From the NCBI RefSeq assembly GCF_051020985.1, contig NW_027475134.1:3286001-3350000 (forward strand): a DNA stretch of 64,000 bases, read 5' to 3'. Below the pieces are notes generated by a model, which had not been told where the DNA came from, did not search any database, and worked only from the letters and a program-made list of their open reading frames with translations. This stretch comes from Nomia melanderi (taxonomy: Eukaryota > Arthropoda > Insecta > Hymenoptera > Halictidae). Within the stretch, counting starts at the first letter, position 1. Each line of letters begins with the position of its first letter. Below are positions 1 through 12,764 of this stretch, piece after piece. Position numbers and translations under genes: made by a program.

Positions 1-814
1 TATCTCGGGTGCTATTAGAGATAGCGAAATAAATCAAAGTGCATTGTCTGCAGGTCGCCCTGGCGCATGAATCTGTGCAGCGGGATCGACCTCGGACCAC
101 TAGGGGCCGTGAAAATCACCGTCTCATGGGGCCGGATTGTCAGGGTCAGGGAAAAATCCCATATATATCTGGTGACATCTCGGGTGCTATTAGAGATAGC
201 GCAATAAACCAAAGTGCATTGTCTGCAGGAGGCCCTGGCGCATAAATCTGTGCCGCGGGATCGACCACGGACCACCAGGGGCCGAGAAAACCACCGACAC
301 ATGGGGCCGGACACTCAGGGTCAGGAGAAAATCCAATATATATCCGGTGATATCTCGGGTGCTATTACAGATAGCGCAATAAACCAAAGTGAATTATCTA
401 TAGGATGCACTGGCGCATGGATCTGTGCAGCGGGATCGACCTCGGACCACCAGGGACCGAGAAAAACATCGACACATGGGCCGGACTGTCAGGGTCAGGG
501 AAAAATCCAATATATATCTTTTGATATCACGGGTGCTATTAGAGATAGCGCAATATACCAAAGTTAATTATCTGCAGGAGGGCCTAGCGTATTAATCTGA
601 GCAGCGGGAACGACCTCGGACCACCAGGGGCCGAGAAAACCACCGACACATGGGGCCGGGCTGTCAGGGTCTGGGAAAAATCCAATATATATCTGGTGAT
701 ATCTCGAGTGCTATTAGAGATAGCGCAATAAACCAAAGTGAATTATCTGCAGGAGGGCCTAGCGTATTAATCTGAGCAGCAGGAACGACCTCGGACCACC
801 AGGCGCCGAGAAAA

Positions 815-851
815 TTACAGATATTCGGAATCCGTCACCTAATGTCATGTA
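815..851 (+). repeat. Substituted 37-bp segment, left-hand form (also 2,915-2,951)
   Basis: In this monomer the stretch normally reading 'ccaccgtctcatgg...' is replaced by 'ttacagatattcggaatcc...' with about half the bases different and no length change. The monomer also shares 'ggagggcctagcgtatta' and 'gagcagcagg' with its partner 2,100 bp downstream. Both left copies read 'cacctaatgtcatgt' where the ten other copies of this variant read 'cacccaaggtcatgt', so the left pair is a separate branch of the lineage. Confidence 0.8.
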
Positions 852-1800
852 AAAATCCAGCATATATCTGGTGACATCTCGGGTGCTCTTTCAGGTAGCG
901 CACTAAACCAAAGTGAATTATCTGCAGGGGGCCCTGGCGCATGAATATGTGCAGCGGGAACGACCTCGGAGCACCAGGGGCTGAGAAAGCCACCGTCTCA
1001 TGGGGCCGGACACTCAGGGTCAGGGGAAAATCCAATATATATCTGGTGATATCTCGGGTGCTATTAAAGATAGCGCAATAAATCATAGTGCATTGTCTGT
1101 AGGAGGCCCTAGCGCATGACTCTGTGGAGCTGGAACGACCTCGGACCACCAGGGGCCGAGAAAACCACCGTCTCATGGGGCCGGACACTCAGGGTCAGGG
1201 GAAAATCCAATATGTATATGGTGATATCTCGGGTGCTATTAGAGATAGCGCAATAAACCAAAGTGAATTATCTGCAGGGGGCCCTGGCGCATGAATCTGT
1301 GCAGCGGGATCGACCTCGGACCACCAGGGGCCCAGAAAATCTCCGTCTCATGGGGCCGGACTGTCAGGGTCAGCGGAAAATCCAATATATATCCGGTGAT
1401 ATCTCGGGTGCTATTACAGATAGCGCAATAAATCAAAGTGCATTGTCTGTAGTAGGCCCTGGCGCATGAATCTGTGCAGCGGGAACGACCTCGGAACACC
1501 AGGGACCGAGAAAACCACCGTCTCATGGGGCTGGAAACTCAGGGTCAGTGAAAAATCCAATATATATGTGATGATATCTCGGGTGCTATTACAGATAGCG
1601 CAATAAATCAAAGTGCATTGTCTGTAGGAGACCCTGGCGCATGAACCTGTGCAGCGAGAACGACATCGGACCACCAGGGGCCGAGAAAACCACCTTCTCA
1701 TGGGGCCGGACTCTCAGGGTCAGGGGAAAATCCAATATATATCCGGTGATATCTCGGGTGCTACTACAGATAGCGCAATAAATCAAAGTGTATTGTCTGC

Positions 1801-2295
1801 AGGAGGCCCTGGCGCATGAATCTGTGCAGCGGGAACGACCTCGGACCACCAGGGGCCGAGAAAACCACAGTCTCATGGGGCCGGACACTCAGGGTCAGGG
1901 GAAAATCCAATATATATCTGGTGATATCTCGGGTGCTATTAGAGATAGCGCAATAAACCAAAGTGAATTATCTGCAGGAGGCCCTGGCGCATGAATCTGT
2001 GCAGCGGGAACGACCTCGGACCACCAGGGGCCGAGAAAACCACCGTCTCATGGGGCCGGACACTCAGGGTCAGGGGAAAATCCAATATATATCTGGTGAT
2101 ATCTCGGGTGCTATTAGAGATAGCGCAATAAACCAAAGTGAATTATCTGCAGGAGGCCCTGGCGCATGAATCTGTGCAGCGGGAACGACCTCGGACCACC
2201 AGGGGCCGAGAAAACCACCGTCTCATGGGGCCGGACACTCAGGGTCAGGGGAAAATCCAATATATATCTGGTGATATCTCGGGTGCTATTAAAGA
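1801..2295 (+). repeat. Run of nearly identical class A monomers
   Basis: Successive 175-bp copies are identical by eye except for 'accacag' versus 'accaccg' in the GC-rich half. All are class A ('aaaccaaagtgaattatctg'). In an otherwise diverged section this is best explained by recent single-monomer tandem duplication. Confidence 0.8.
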
Positions 2296-3160
2296 TAGCG
2301 CAATAAATCATAGTGCATCGTCTGTAGGAGGCCCTGGCGCATGAATCTGTGCAGCGGGATCGAATTCGGACCACCAGGGGCCGAGAAAATCACTTTCTCA
2401 TGAGGCCGGACTGTCAGGGTCAGGCAAAAATGCAATATACATCTGGTGATATCTCGGGTGCTATTAGAGATAGCGCAATAAATCAAAGTGCATTATCTAT
2501 AGGATGCCCTGGCGCATAAATCTGTGCAGCGGGATCGACCTCGGACCACGAGGGACCGAGAAAAACATCGACACATGGGGCCGGACTGTCAGGGTCAAGG
2601 AAAAATCCAATATTTATCTGGTGATATCTCGGGTGCTATTAGAGATAGCGCAATGAATCAAAGTGCATTGTCTTTTGGAGGCCCTGGCGCATGAATCTGT
2701 GCAGCGGGATCGACCTCGGACCAGCATGGGCCGAGAAAATCTCCGTCTCATGCGGCCGGACTGTCAGGGTCAGGGAAAAATATAATATATATCAGGTGAT
2801 ATCTCGGGTGCTATTAGAGATAGCGAAATAAACCAAAGTGAATTATCTGCAGGAGGGCCTAGCGTATTAATCTGAGCAGCAGGAACGACCTCGGACCACC
2901 AGGCGCCGAGAAAATTACAGATATTCGGAATCCGTCACCTAATGTCATGTAAAAATCCAGCATATATCTGGTGACATCTCAGGTGCTATTACAGATAGCG
3001 CAATAAATCAAAGTGCATTACCTGTAGGAGGCCCTGGCGCATGAATCTGTGCAGCGGGAACGTCCTCGGACCTCCAGGGGCCGAGACAACGACCGTCTCA
3101 TGGGGCCGGACACTCAGGGTCAGGGTAAAATCCAATATATATCTGGTGATATCTCGGGTG

Positions 3161-5435
3161 CTATTACAGATAGCGCAATAAATCAAAGTGCATTGTCTGT
3201 AGGAGGCCCTGGCGCATGAATCTGTGCAGCGGGAACGACCTCGGACCACCAGAGGCCGAGACAACCACCGTCTCATGGGGCCGGACACTCAGGGTCGGGG
3301 AAAATCCAATATATATCCGGTGATATCTCGGGTGCTATTACAGATAGCGCAATAAATCAAAGTGCATTGTCTGTAGGAGGCCCTGGCGCATGAATCTGTG
3401 CAGCGGGAACGACCTCGGACCACCAGGGGCCGAGAAAACCACAGTCTCATGGGGCCGGACACTCAGGGTCAGGGGAAAATCCAATATATATCTGGTGATA
3501 TCTCGGGTGCTATTAGAGATATCGCAATAAACCAAGGTGAATTATCTGCAGGAGGCCCTGGCGCATGAATCTGTGCAACGGGAACGACCTCGGACCACCA
3601 GGGGCCGAGAAAACGACAGTCTCAATGGGCCGGACACTCAGGGTCAGGGGAAAATCCAATATATATCTGGTGATATCTCGGGTGCTATTACAGATAGCGC
3701 AATAAATCAAAGTGCATTGTCTGTAGGAGGCCCTGGCGCATAAATGTGGCCAGCGGGAACGACCTCGGACCATCAGGGGCCGAGAAAACCATCGTCTCAT
3801 GGGGCCGGACACTCAGGGTCAGGGGAAAATCCAATATTTATCTGGTGATATCTTGGGTGCTATTACAGATAGCGCAATAAATCAAAGTGCATTGTCTGTA
3901 GGAGGCCCTGGCGCATGAATCTGTGCAGCGGGAACGACCTCGGAACACCAGGGGCCGAGAAAACCACCGTCACATGGGGCCGGACACTCAGGGTCAGGGT
4001 AAAATCCAATATATATCTGGTGATATCTCGGGTGCTATTACAGATAGCGCAATAAATCAAAGTGCATTGTCTGTAGGAGGCCCTGGCGCATGAATCTGTG
4101 CAGCGGGAACGACCTCGTACCACCAGGGTCCGAGAAAACCACCGTCTCATGGGGCCGCACACTCAGGGTCAGAGTAAAATCCAATATATACCTGGTGATA
4201 TCTCGGGTGCTATTACAGATAGCGCAATAAATCAAAGTGCATTGTCTGTAGGAGGCCCTGGCGCATGAATCTGTACAGCGGGAACGACCTCGGAACACCA
4301 GGGGCCGAGAAAACCACAGTCTCATTGGGCCGGACACTCAGGGTCAGGGAAAATCCAATATATATCTGGTGATATCTCGGGTGCTATTACAGATAGCGCA
4401 ATAAATCAAAGTGCATTGTCTGTAGGAGACCCTGGCGCATGAACCTGTGCAGCGGGAACGACCTCGGACCACCAGGGGCCGAGAAAACGACCGTCTCATG
4501 GGGCCGGACGCTCAGGGTCAGTGAAAAATCCAATATATATCTGGTGATATCTCGGGTGCTATTAGAGATAGCGCAATAAACCAAAGTGAATTATCTGCAG
4601 GAGGCCCTGGCGCATGAATCTGTGCAACGGGAACGACCTCGGACCACCAGGGGCCGAGAAAACCTCAGTCTCATGGGGCCGGACCCTCAGGGTCAGGGGA
4701 AAATCCAATATAGATCTGGTGATATCTCGGTTGCTATTACAGATAGCGAATTAATCAAAGTGCATTACCTGTAGGAGGCCCTGGCGCATGTATCTGTGCA
4801 GCGGGAACGTCCTCGGACCTCCAGGGGCCGAGACACCGACCGTCTCATGGGGCCGGACACTCAGGGTCAGGGTAAAATCCAATACATATCTGGTGATATC
4901 TCGGGTGCTATTACAGATAGCGCAATAAATCAAAGTGCATTGTCTGTAGGAGGCCCTGGCGCATGAATCTGTGCAGCGGGAACGACCTCGGACGACCAGG
5001 GGCCGAGAAAACCACAGTCTCATGGGGCCGGACACTCAGGGTCAGGGGAAAATCCAATATATATCTGGTGATATCTCGGGTGCTATTAGAGATAGCGCAA
5101 TAAACCAAAGTGAATTATCTGCAGGAGGCCCTGGCGCATGAATCTGTGCAACGGGAACGACCTCGGACCACCAGGGGCCGAGAAAACCACAGTCACATGG
5201 GGCCGGACACTCAGGGTAAGGGGAAAATCCAATATATATCTGGTGATATCTCGGGTGCTATTACAGATAGCGCAATAAATCATAGTGCATTGTCTGTAGG
5301 AGGCCCTGGCGCATGAATCTGGCCAGCGGGAACGACCTCGGACCACCAGCGGCCGAGAAAACCACCGTCTCATGGGGCCGGACACTCAGGGTCGGGGAAA
5401 AATCCAATATATATCTGGTGATATCTCGGGTGCTA
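3161..5435 (+). repeat. Moderately diverged monomers with 10- and 14-monomer echoes
   Basis: A marked monomer with 'gtgcattacctgtagg' and 'gaacgtcctcggacctcc' lies at about 3,013 and 4,760, an offset of 1,747 bp (ten monomers minus three bases). The stretch 3,338-3,850, with 'aaaacgacagtctca', 'cataaatgtggccagc', 'ggaccatcagg' and 'ccaatatttatctgg', recurs at 5,787-6,300 (offset 2,449 bp). Single-base losses near 3,297, 4,346 and 4,745 lower the phase by three here, more than in any later stretch of similar size. Confidence 0.7.
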
Positions 5436-6214
5436 TTAGAGATAGAGCAATAAACCAAAGTGAATTGTCTGCAGGAGGCCCTGGCGCATGAATCTGTGCA
5501 GCGGGAACGATCTCGGACCATCAGGGGCCGAGACATCCACCGTCTCATGGGGCCGGACACTCAGGGTCAGGGAAAAATCCAATATATATGTGGTGATATC
5601 TCGGGTGCTATTAGAGATAGCGCAATAAACCAAAGTGAGTTATCTGCAGGAGGCCCTGGCGCCTGAAGCTGTGCAGCGGGAACGACCTCGGACCACCAGG
5701 GGCCGAGGAAAGCACCGTCTCGAGGGGGCCGGACACTCTGGGCCAGGGAAAAATCCAATATATATGTGGTGATATCTCGGGAGCTATTACAGATAACGCA
5801 ATAAATCAAAGTGCATTGTCTGTAGGAGGCCCTGGCGCATGAATCTGTGCAGCGGGAACGACCTAGGACCACCAGGGGCCGAGAAAACTACAGTCTCATG
5901 GGGCCGGACACTCAGGGTCAGGGGAAAATCCAATATATATCTGGTGATATCTCGGGTGCTATTAGAGATAGCGCAATAAACCAAGGTGAATTATCTGCAG
6001 GAGGCCCTGGCGCATGAATCTGTGCAACGGGAACGACCTCGGACCACCAGGGGCCGAGAAAACGACAGTCTCAAGGGGCCGGACACTCAGGGTCAGGGGA
6101 AAATCCAATATATATCTGGTGATATCTCTGGTGCTGTTACAGATAGCGCAATAAATCAAAGTGCATTGTCTGTAGGAGGCCCTGGCGCATAAATGTGGCC
6201 AGCGGGAACGACCT
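5436..6214 (+). repeat. Linker block with 'gcctgaagctg' variant monomer
   Basis: This block holds a distinctive monomer with 'gtgagttatctg', 'gcctgaagctg' (5,661), 'gaggaaagcaccg' and 'ctcgagggggcc', one base longer than usual. The same monomer, with neighbours in the same order, occurs at 18,437 and 22,114. A shorter variant with 'gcctgaagctgggc' lies at 30,865 and 32,965. The monomer before it carries 'gaacgatctcggaccatc' and 'gagacatccacc', also found near 10,580, 14,780, 17,930, 28,610 and 29,135. The block is a mobile cassette within the array in the sense of having been copied to several places. Confidence 0.75.
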
Positions 6215-7439
6215 CGGACCATCAGGGGCCGAGAAAACCACCGTCTCATGGGGCCGGACACTCAGGGTCAGGGGAAAATCCAATATTTATCTGGTGATAT
6301 CTTGGGTGCTATTACAGATAGCGCAATAAATCAAAGTGCATTGTCTGTAGGAGGCCCTGGCGCATGAATCTGTGCAGCGTGAACGACCTCGGACCACCAG
6401 GGGACGAGAAAACCACAGTCCCGAGGGGCCGGACACTTAGGGTTAGTGGAAAATCCAATATCTATCTGGTGATATCTCGGGTGCTATTACAGATAGCGCA
6501 ATAAATCAAAGTGAATTATCTGCAGGAGGCCCTGGCGCATGAATCTGTGCAAGGGGAACGACCTCGGACCACCAGGGGCCGAGAAAACCACAGTCTCATG
6601 GGGCCGGACACACAGGGTCAGGGAAAAATTCAATATATATCTGGTGATATCTTGGGTGCTATTAGAGATAGCGCAATAAACCAAAGTGAATTATCTGCAG
6701 GAGGCCCTGGCGCATGAATCTGTGCAACGGGAACGACCTCGGACCACCAGGGGCCGAAAAAACCACAGTCTCATGGGGCCGGACACTCAGGGTCAGGGAA
6801 AAATCCAATATATATCTGGTGATATCTCGGGTGCTATTACAGTTAGCGCAATAAATCAAAGTGCATTGTCTGTAGGAGGCCCTGGCGCATGAATCTGTGC
6901 AGCGGGAACGACCTCGGACCACCAGGGGCCGAGAAAACCACAGTCTCATGGGGCCGGACACTCAGGGTCAGGGGAAAATCCAATATATATCTGGTGATAT
7001 CTCGGGTGCTATTAAAGATAGCGCAATAAACTAAAGTGAATTATCTGCGGGAGGCCCTGGCGCATGAATGTGTGCAGCGGGAACGACCTAGGACCACCAG
7101 GGGCCGAGAAAACCACAGTCTCATGGGGCCGGACACTCAGGGTCAGGGGAAAATCCAATATATATCTGGTGATATCTCGGGTGCTATTACAGATAGAGCA
7201 ATAAATCAAAGTGCATTGTCTGTAGGAGACGCTGGCGCATGAACCTGTGCAGCGGGAACGTTCTCGGACCACCAGGGGCCGAGAAAACGACCGTCTCATC
7301 GGGCCGGACGCTCAGGGTCAGTGAAAAATACAATATATATCTGGTGATATCTCGGGTGCCATTAGAGATAGCGCAATAAACCGAAGTGAATTATCTGCAG
7401 GAGGCCCTGGCGCATGAATCTGTGCAACGGGAACGACCT
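6215..7439 (+). repeat. 7-monomer unit (1,225 bp), first tandem copy
   Basis: Private markers in order are: 'ggaccatcagg'; 'ccaatatttatctgg' with 'atcttgggtgc'; 'gcagcgtgaacgacc' with 'gtcccgagg' and 'cacttaggg'; 'gcaaggggaacg' with 'gacacacagg' and 'aaaaattcaata'; 'gccgaaaaaacc' with 'attacagttagc'; 'aaactaaagtgaatt' with 'gaatgtgtgc'; and 'gagacgctggc' with 'gaacgttctcgg'. All recur in the same order 1,225 bp downstream. I count about five differences between the copies. Confidence 0.88.
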
Positions 7440-8665
7440 CGGACCATCAGGGGCCGAGAAAACCACCGTCTCATGGGGCCGGACACTCAGGGTCAGGGGA
7501 AAATCCAATATTTATCTGGTGATATCTTGGGTGCTATTACAGATAGCGCAATAAATCAAAGTGCATTGTCTGTAGGAGGCCCTGGAGCATGAATCTGTGC
7601 AGCGTGAACGACCTCGGACCACCAGGGGACGAGAAAACCACCGTCCCGAGGGGCCGGTCACTTAGGGTCAGTGGAAAATCCAATATCTATCTGGTGATAT
7701 CTCGGGTGCTATTACAGATAGCGCAATAAATCAAAGTGAATTATCTGCAGGAGGCCCTGGCGCATGAATCTGTGCAAGGGGAACGACCTCGGACCACCAG
7801 GGGCCGAGAAAACCACAGTCTCATGGGGCCGGACACACAGGGTCAGGGAAAAATTCAATATATATCTGGTGATATCTTGGGTGCTATTAGAGATAGCGCA
7901 ATAAACCAAAGTGAATTATCTGCAGGAGGCCCTGGCGCATGAATCTGTGCAACGGGAACGACCTCGGACCACCAGGGGCCGAAAAAACCACAGTCTCATG
8001 GGGCCGGACACTCAGGGTCAGGGAAAAATCCAATATATATCTGGTGATATCTCGGGTGCTATTACAGTTAGCGCAATAAATCAAAGTGCATTGTCTGTAG
8101 GAGGCCCTGGCGCATGAATCTGTGCAGCGGGAACGACCTCGGACCACCAGGGGCCGAGAAAACCACAGTCTCATGGGGCCGGACACTCAGGGTCAGGGGA
8201 AAATCCAATATATATCTGGTGATATCTCGGGTGCTATTAAAGATAGCGCAATAAACTAAAGTGAATTATCTGCAGGAGGCCCTGGCGCATGAATGTGTGC
8301 AGCGGGAACGACCTAGGACCACCAGGGGCCGAGAAAACCACAGTCTCATGGGGCCGGACACTCAGGGTCAGGGGAAAATCCAATATATATCTGGTGATAT
8401 CTCGGGTGCTATTACAGATAGAGCAATAAATCAAAGTGCATTGTCTGTAGGAGACGCTGGCGCATGAACCTGTGCAGCGGGAACGTTCTCGGACCACCAG
8501 GGGCCGAGAAAACGACCGTCTCATCGGGCCGGACGCTCAGGGTCAGTGAAAAATACAATATATATCTGGTGATATCTCGGGTGCCATTAGAGATAGCGCA
8601 ATAAACCGAAGTGAATTATCTGCAGGAGGCCCTGGCGCATGAATCTGTGCAACGGGAACGACCTC
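7440..8665 (+). repeat. 7-monomer unit (1,225 bp), second tandem copy
   Basis: Same marker order as the preceding unit. Differences seen include 'accaccgtcccgagg' versus 'accacagtcccgagg', 'cggtcactt' versus 'cggacactt', and 'cctggagc' versus 'cctggcgc'. The copy runs on into the 24-monomer unit, which shares its last monomer. Parts of the same cassette are found again at 10,862, 15,062, 19,454, 24,515 and 25,740. Confidence 0.88.
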
Positions 8666-8914
8666 GGACCACCAGGGGCCGAGAAAACCACAGTCTCATG
8701 GGGCCGGATACTCAGGGTCAGGGGAAAATCCAATATAGATCTGGTGATATCTCGGGTGCTATTACAGATAGCGCAATAAATCATAGTGCATTGTCTGTAG
8801 GAGGCCCTGGCGCATGAATCTGGTCAGCGGGAACGACCTCGGACCACCAGCGGCCGAGAAAACCACCGTCTCATGGGGCCGGACACTCAGGGTCGGGGAA
8901 AAATCCAATATACA
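8565..8914 (+). repeat. Exemplar A/B dimer (350 bp)
   Basis: Two neighbouring monomers show the two main classes. The first (class A) reads 'ataaacc' followed by 'gtgaattatctgcagg' from about 8,603. The second (class B) reads 'attacagatag', then 'ataaatc' and 'gtgcattgtctgtagg' near 8,786. From 6.5 to 17 kb the classes mostly alternate. The 24-monomer unit starting here has, by my count, twelve A and twelve B monomers, with AA or BB steps at about 9,490-9,660, 10,890-11,060, 11,760-11,940 and 12,460-12,640. The diagnostic bases are linked across about 45 bp. Only class A yields the short plus-strand open frame, because class B has an in-frame TAG ('ctgtag'). Confidence 0.8.
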
Positions 8915-11900
8915 TCTGGTGATATCTCGGGTGCTATTAGAGATAGCGCAATAAACCAAGGTGAATTATCTGCAGGAGGCCCTGGCGCATGAATCAGTGC
9001 AACGGGAACGACCCCGGACCACCAGGGGCCGAGAAAACGACAGTCTCAAGGGGCCGGACACTCAGGGTCAGGGGAAAATCCAATATATATCTGGTGATAT
9101 CTCGGGTGCTATTACAGATAGAGCAATAAATCAAAGTGCATTGTCTGTAGGAGGCCCTGGCGCATGAATCTGTGCAGCGGGAACAACCTCGGACCACCAG
9201 GGGCCGAGAAAACCGCAGTCTCATGGGGCCGGACACTCAGGGTCAGGGAAAAATCCAATATATATCTGGTGATATCTCGGGCGCTATTAGAGATAGCGCA
9301 ATAAGCCAAAGGGAATTATCTGCAGGAGGCCCTGGCGCATGCATCAGTGCAGCGGGAACGACCTAGGACCACCAGGGGCCCAGAAAACCACAGTCTCATG
9401 GGGCCGGACTATCAGGGTCAGGGGAAAATCCAATATATATCTGGTGATATCTCGGGTGCTATTAGAGATAGCGCAATAAATCAAAGTGCATTGTCTGTAG
9501 GAGGCCCTGGCGCATGAATCTGTGCAGCGGGAACGACCTCGGAACACCAGGGGCCGAGAAAACCACCGTCTCATGGGGCAGGACACTCAGGGTCAGTGAA
9601 AAATCCAATATATATCTGGTGATATCTCGGGTGCTATTACAGATAGCGCAATAAATCAAAGTGCATTGTCTGTAGGAGACGCTGGCGCATGAACCTGTTC
9701 AGCGGGAACGTTCTCGGACCACCAGGGGCCGAGAAAACGACCGTCTCATGGGGCCGGACGCTCAGAGTCAGTGAAAAATCCAATATATATCTGGTGATAT
9801 CTCGGGTGCTATTACAGATAGCGCAATAAACCAAAGTGAATTATCTGCAGGAGGCCCTGGCGCATGAATCTGTGCAACGGGAACGACCTCGGACCACCAG
9901 GGGCCGAGAAAACCACAGTCTCATGGGGCCGGATACTCAGGGTCAGTGGAAAATCCAATATAGATCTGGTGATATCTCGGGTGCTATTACAGATAGCGCA
10001 ATAAATCAAAGTGCATTGTCTGTAGGAGACGCTGGCGCATGAACCTGTTCAGCGGGAACGTTCTCGGACCACCAGGGGCCGAGAAAACGACCGTCTCATG
10101 GGGCCGGACGCTCAGGGTCAGTGAAAAATCCAATATATATCTGGTGATATCTCGGGTGCTATTAGAGATAGCGCAATAAACCAAAGTGAATTATCTGCAG
10201 GAGGCCCTGGCGCATGAATCTGTGCAACGGGAACGACCTCGGACCACCAGGGGCCGAGAAAACCACAGTCTCATGGGGCCGGATACTCAGGGTCAGGGGA
10301 AAATCCAATATAGATCTGGTGATATCTCGGGTGCTATTACGGATAGCGCAATAAATTATAGTGCATTGTCTGTAGGAGGCCCTGGCGCATGAATCTGGCC
10401 AGCGGGAACGACCTCGGACCACCAGGGGCCGAGAAAACCGCAGTCTCATGGGGCCGGACACTCAGGGTCGGGGAAAAATCCAATATATATCTGGTGATAT
10501 CTCGGTTGCTATTAGAGATAGCGCAATAAACCAAAGTGAATTGTCTGCAGGAGGCCCTGGCGCATGAATCTGTGCAGCGGGAACGATCTCGGACCATCAG
10601 GGGCCGAGACATCCACCGTCTCATGGGGCCGGACACTCAGGGTCAGGGAAAAATCCAATATATATCTGGTGATATCTCGGGTGCTATTACAGATAGCGCA
10701 ATAAATCAAAGTGCATTGTCTGTAGGAGACCCTGGCGCATGAATCTGTAGAGCGGGAACGACCTCGGACCACCAGGGGCCGAGAAAACCACAGTCTCATG
10801 GGGCCGGACAATCAGGGTCAGGGGAAAATCCAATATATATCTGGTGATATCTCGGGTGCTATTACAGATAGCGCAATAAATCAAAGTGAATTATCTGCAG
10901 GAGGCCCTGGCGCATGAATCTGTGCAAGGGGAACGACCTCGGACCACCAGGGGCCGAGAAAACCACAGTCTCATGGGGCCGGACACACAGGGTCAGGGAA
11001 AAATTCAATATATATCTGGTGATATCTTGGGTGCTATTAGAGATAGCGCAATAAACCAAAGTGAATTATCTGCAGGAGGCCCTGGCGCATGAATCTGTGC
11101 AACGGGAACGACCTCGGACCACCAGGGGCCGAAAAAACCACAGTCTCATGGGGCCGGACACTCAGGGTCAGGGAAAAATCCAATATATATCTGGTGATAT
11201 CTCGGGTGCTATTACAGTTAGCGCAATAAATCAAAGTGCATTGTCTGTAGGAGACCCTGGCGCATGAATCTGTGCAGCGGGAACGACCTCGGACCACCAG
11301 GGGCCGAGAAAACCACAGTCTCATGGGGCCGGACACTCAGGGTCAGGGGAAAATCCAATATATATCTGGTGATATCTCGGGTGCTATTAAAGATAGCGCA
11401 ATAAACTAAAGTGAATTATCTGCAGGAGGCCCTGGCGCATGAATGTGTGCAGCGGGAACGACCTAGGACCACCAGGGGCCGAGAAAACCACAGTCTCATG
11501 GGGCCGGACACTCAGGGTCAGGGGAAAATCCAATATATATCTGGTGATATCTCGGGTGCTATTAGATATAGCGCAATAAATCAAAGTGCATTGTCTGTAG
11601 GAGGCCCTGGCGCATGAATCTGTGCAGCGGGAACGACCTCGGAACACCAGCGGCCGAGAAAACCACAGTCTCATGGGGCCGGACACTCAGGGTCAGGGGA
11701 AAATCCAATATATATCTGGTGATATCTCGGGTGCTATTACAGATAGAGCAATAAACCGAAGTGAATTATCTGCAGGAGGCCCTGGCGCATGAATCTGTGC
11801 AACGGGAACGACCTCGGACCACCAGGGGCCGAGAAAACCACCGTCTCATGGGGCCGGACACTCAGGGTCGGGGAAAAATCCAATATACATCTGGTGATAT

Positions 11901-12640
11901 CTCGGGTGCTATTAGAGATAGCGCAATAAACCAAGGTGAATTATCTGCAGGAGGCCCTGGCGCATGAATCTGTGCAACGGGAACGACCCCGGACCACCAG
12001 GGGCCGAGAAAACGACAGTCTCAAGGGGCCGGACACTCAGGGTCAGGGGAAAATCCAATATATATCTGGTGATATCTCGGGTGCTATTACAGATAGCGCA
12101 ATAAATCAAAGTGCATTGTCTGTAGGAGGCCCTGGCGCATGAATCTGTGCAGCGGGAACGACCTCGGACCACCAGGGGCCGAGAAAACCACAGTCTCATG
12201 GGGCCGGATACTCAGGGTCAGTGGAAAATCCAATATATATCTGGTGATATCTCGGGCGCTATTAGAGATAGCGCAATAAGCCAAAGGGAATTATCTGCAG
12301 GAGGCCCTGGCGCATGCATCAATGCAGCGGGAACGACCTAGGACCACCAGGGGCCCAGAAAACCACAGTCTCATGGGGCCGGACACTCAGGGTCAGGGGA
12401 AAATCCAATATATATCTGGTGATATCTCGGGTGCTATTAGAGATAGCGCAATAAATCAAAGTGCATTGTCTGTAGGAGGCCCTGGCGCATGAATCTGTGC
12501 AGCGGGAACGACCTCGGAACACCAGGGGCCGAGAAAACCACCGTCTCATGGGGCAGGACACTCAGGGTCAGTGAAAAATCCAATATATATCTGGTGATAT
12601 CTCGGGTGCTATTACAGATAGCGCAATAAATCAAAGTGCA
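8565..12640 (+). repeat. 24-monomer unit (4,200 bp), first tandem copy
   Basis: Line-by-line comparison with the sequence 4,200 bp downstream shows near identity over about 4,076 bp. The differences I see are 'tggtcagc' versus 'tggccagc' near 8,824, two adjacent bases near 9,410 ('gactatc' versus 'gacactc'), and 'gagaaaacg' versus 'gagaatacg' near 10,086. The A/B class pattern, the 'gagacgctggc' monomers, the 'gaacaacctcgg' and 'gcatgcatca' markers and the 'gcaaggggaacg' cassette all keep order and spacing. The unit is built of older blocks, since its cassette at 10,862 already occurs at 6,487. Confidence 0.93.
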
Positions 12641-12764
12641 ATGTCTGTAGGAGGCCCTGGCGCATGAATCTGTGCAGCGGGAACGACCTCGGACCACCAG
12701 GGGCCGAGAAAACCACCGTCCCGAGGGGCCGGACACTTAGGGTCAGTGAAAAATCCAATATCTA
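12641..12764 (+). repeat. Junction between the two 4.2-kb copies
   Basis: At about 12,640 the sequence stops matching the position 4,200 bp downstream, where the second copy runs into a 'gagacgctggc' monomer. Here it continues instead with 'gtcccgagg' and 'cacttagggtcagtg', the type seen at 6,420, 7,645, 19,370, 24,455 and 25,675. This short piece marks where the tandem duplication was joined. Confidence 0.65.

Larger units (their letters stand above)
1..3160 (+). repeat. Most diverged section, with relic 12-monomer period
   Basis: Monomers here carry the most private changes in the window: 'gggatcgacc' instead of 'gggaacgacc', 'gactgtcagg' instead of 'gacactcagg', and 'gacacatgg' in place of 'gtctcatgg'. 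Two marked monomers recur exactly 2,100 bp apart. 'tctataggatgc' is near 397 and 2,497, with the shared 'gaccgagaaaaacatcgaca' following. The substituted-segment monomer lies at 714-880 and 2,814-2,980. Monomers in between do not all match, so the 12-unit period is an eroded relic. Higher divergence towards one side is typical of an array edge, but no edge is in view. Confidence 0.75.

Noticed and set aside
100..112. Possible Pol III B box in 'gggatcgacctcgg' monomers
   Set aside because: It misses the final C of GWTCRANNC, has no A box at a proper distance and no T-run terminator. The sequence is a minor variant of 'gggaacgacctcgg'.
5661..5760. Transposon insertion or element end at the 'gcctgaagctg' monomer
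   Set aside because: It aligns end to end with the ordinary monomer with one extra base. No terminal inverted repeats, target duplication or foreign sequence is visible.
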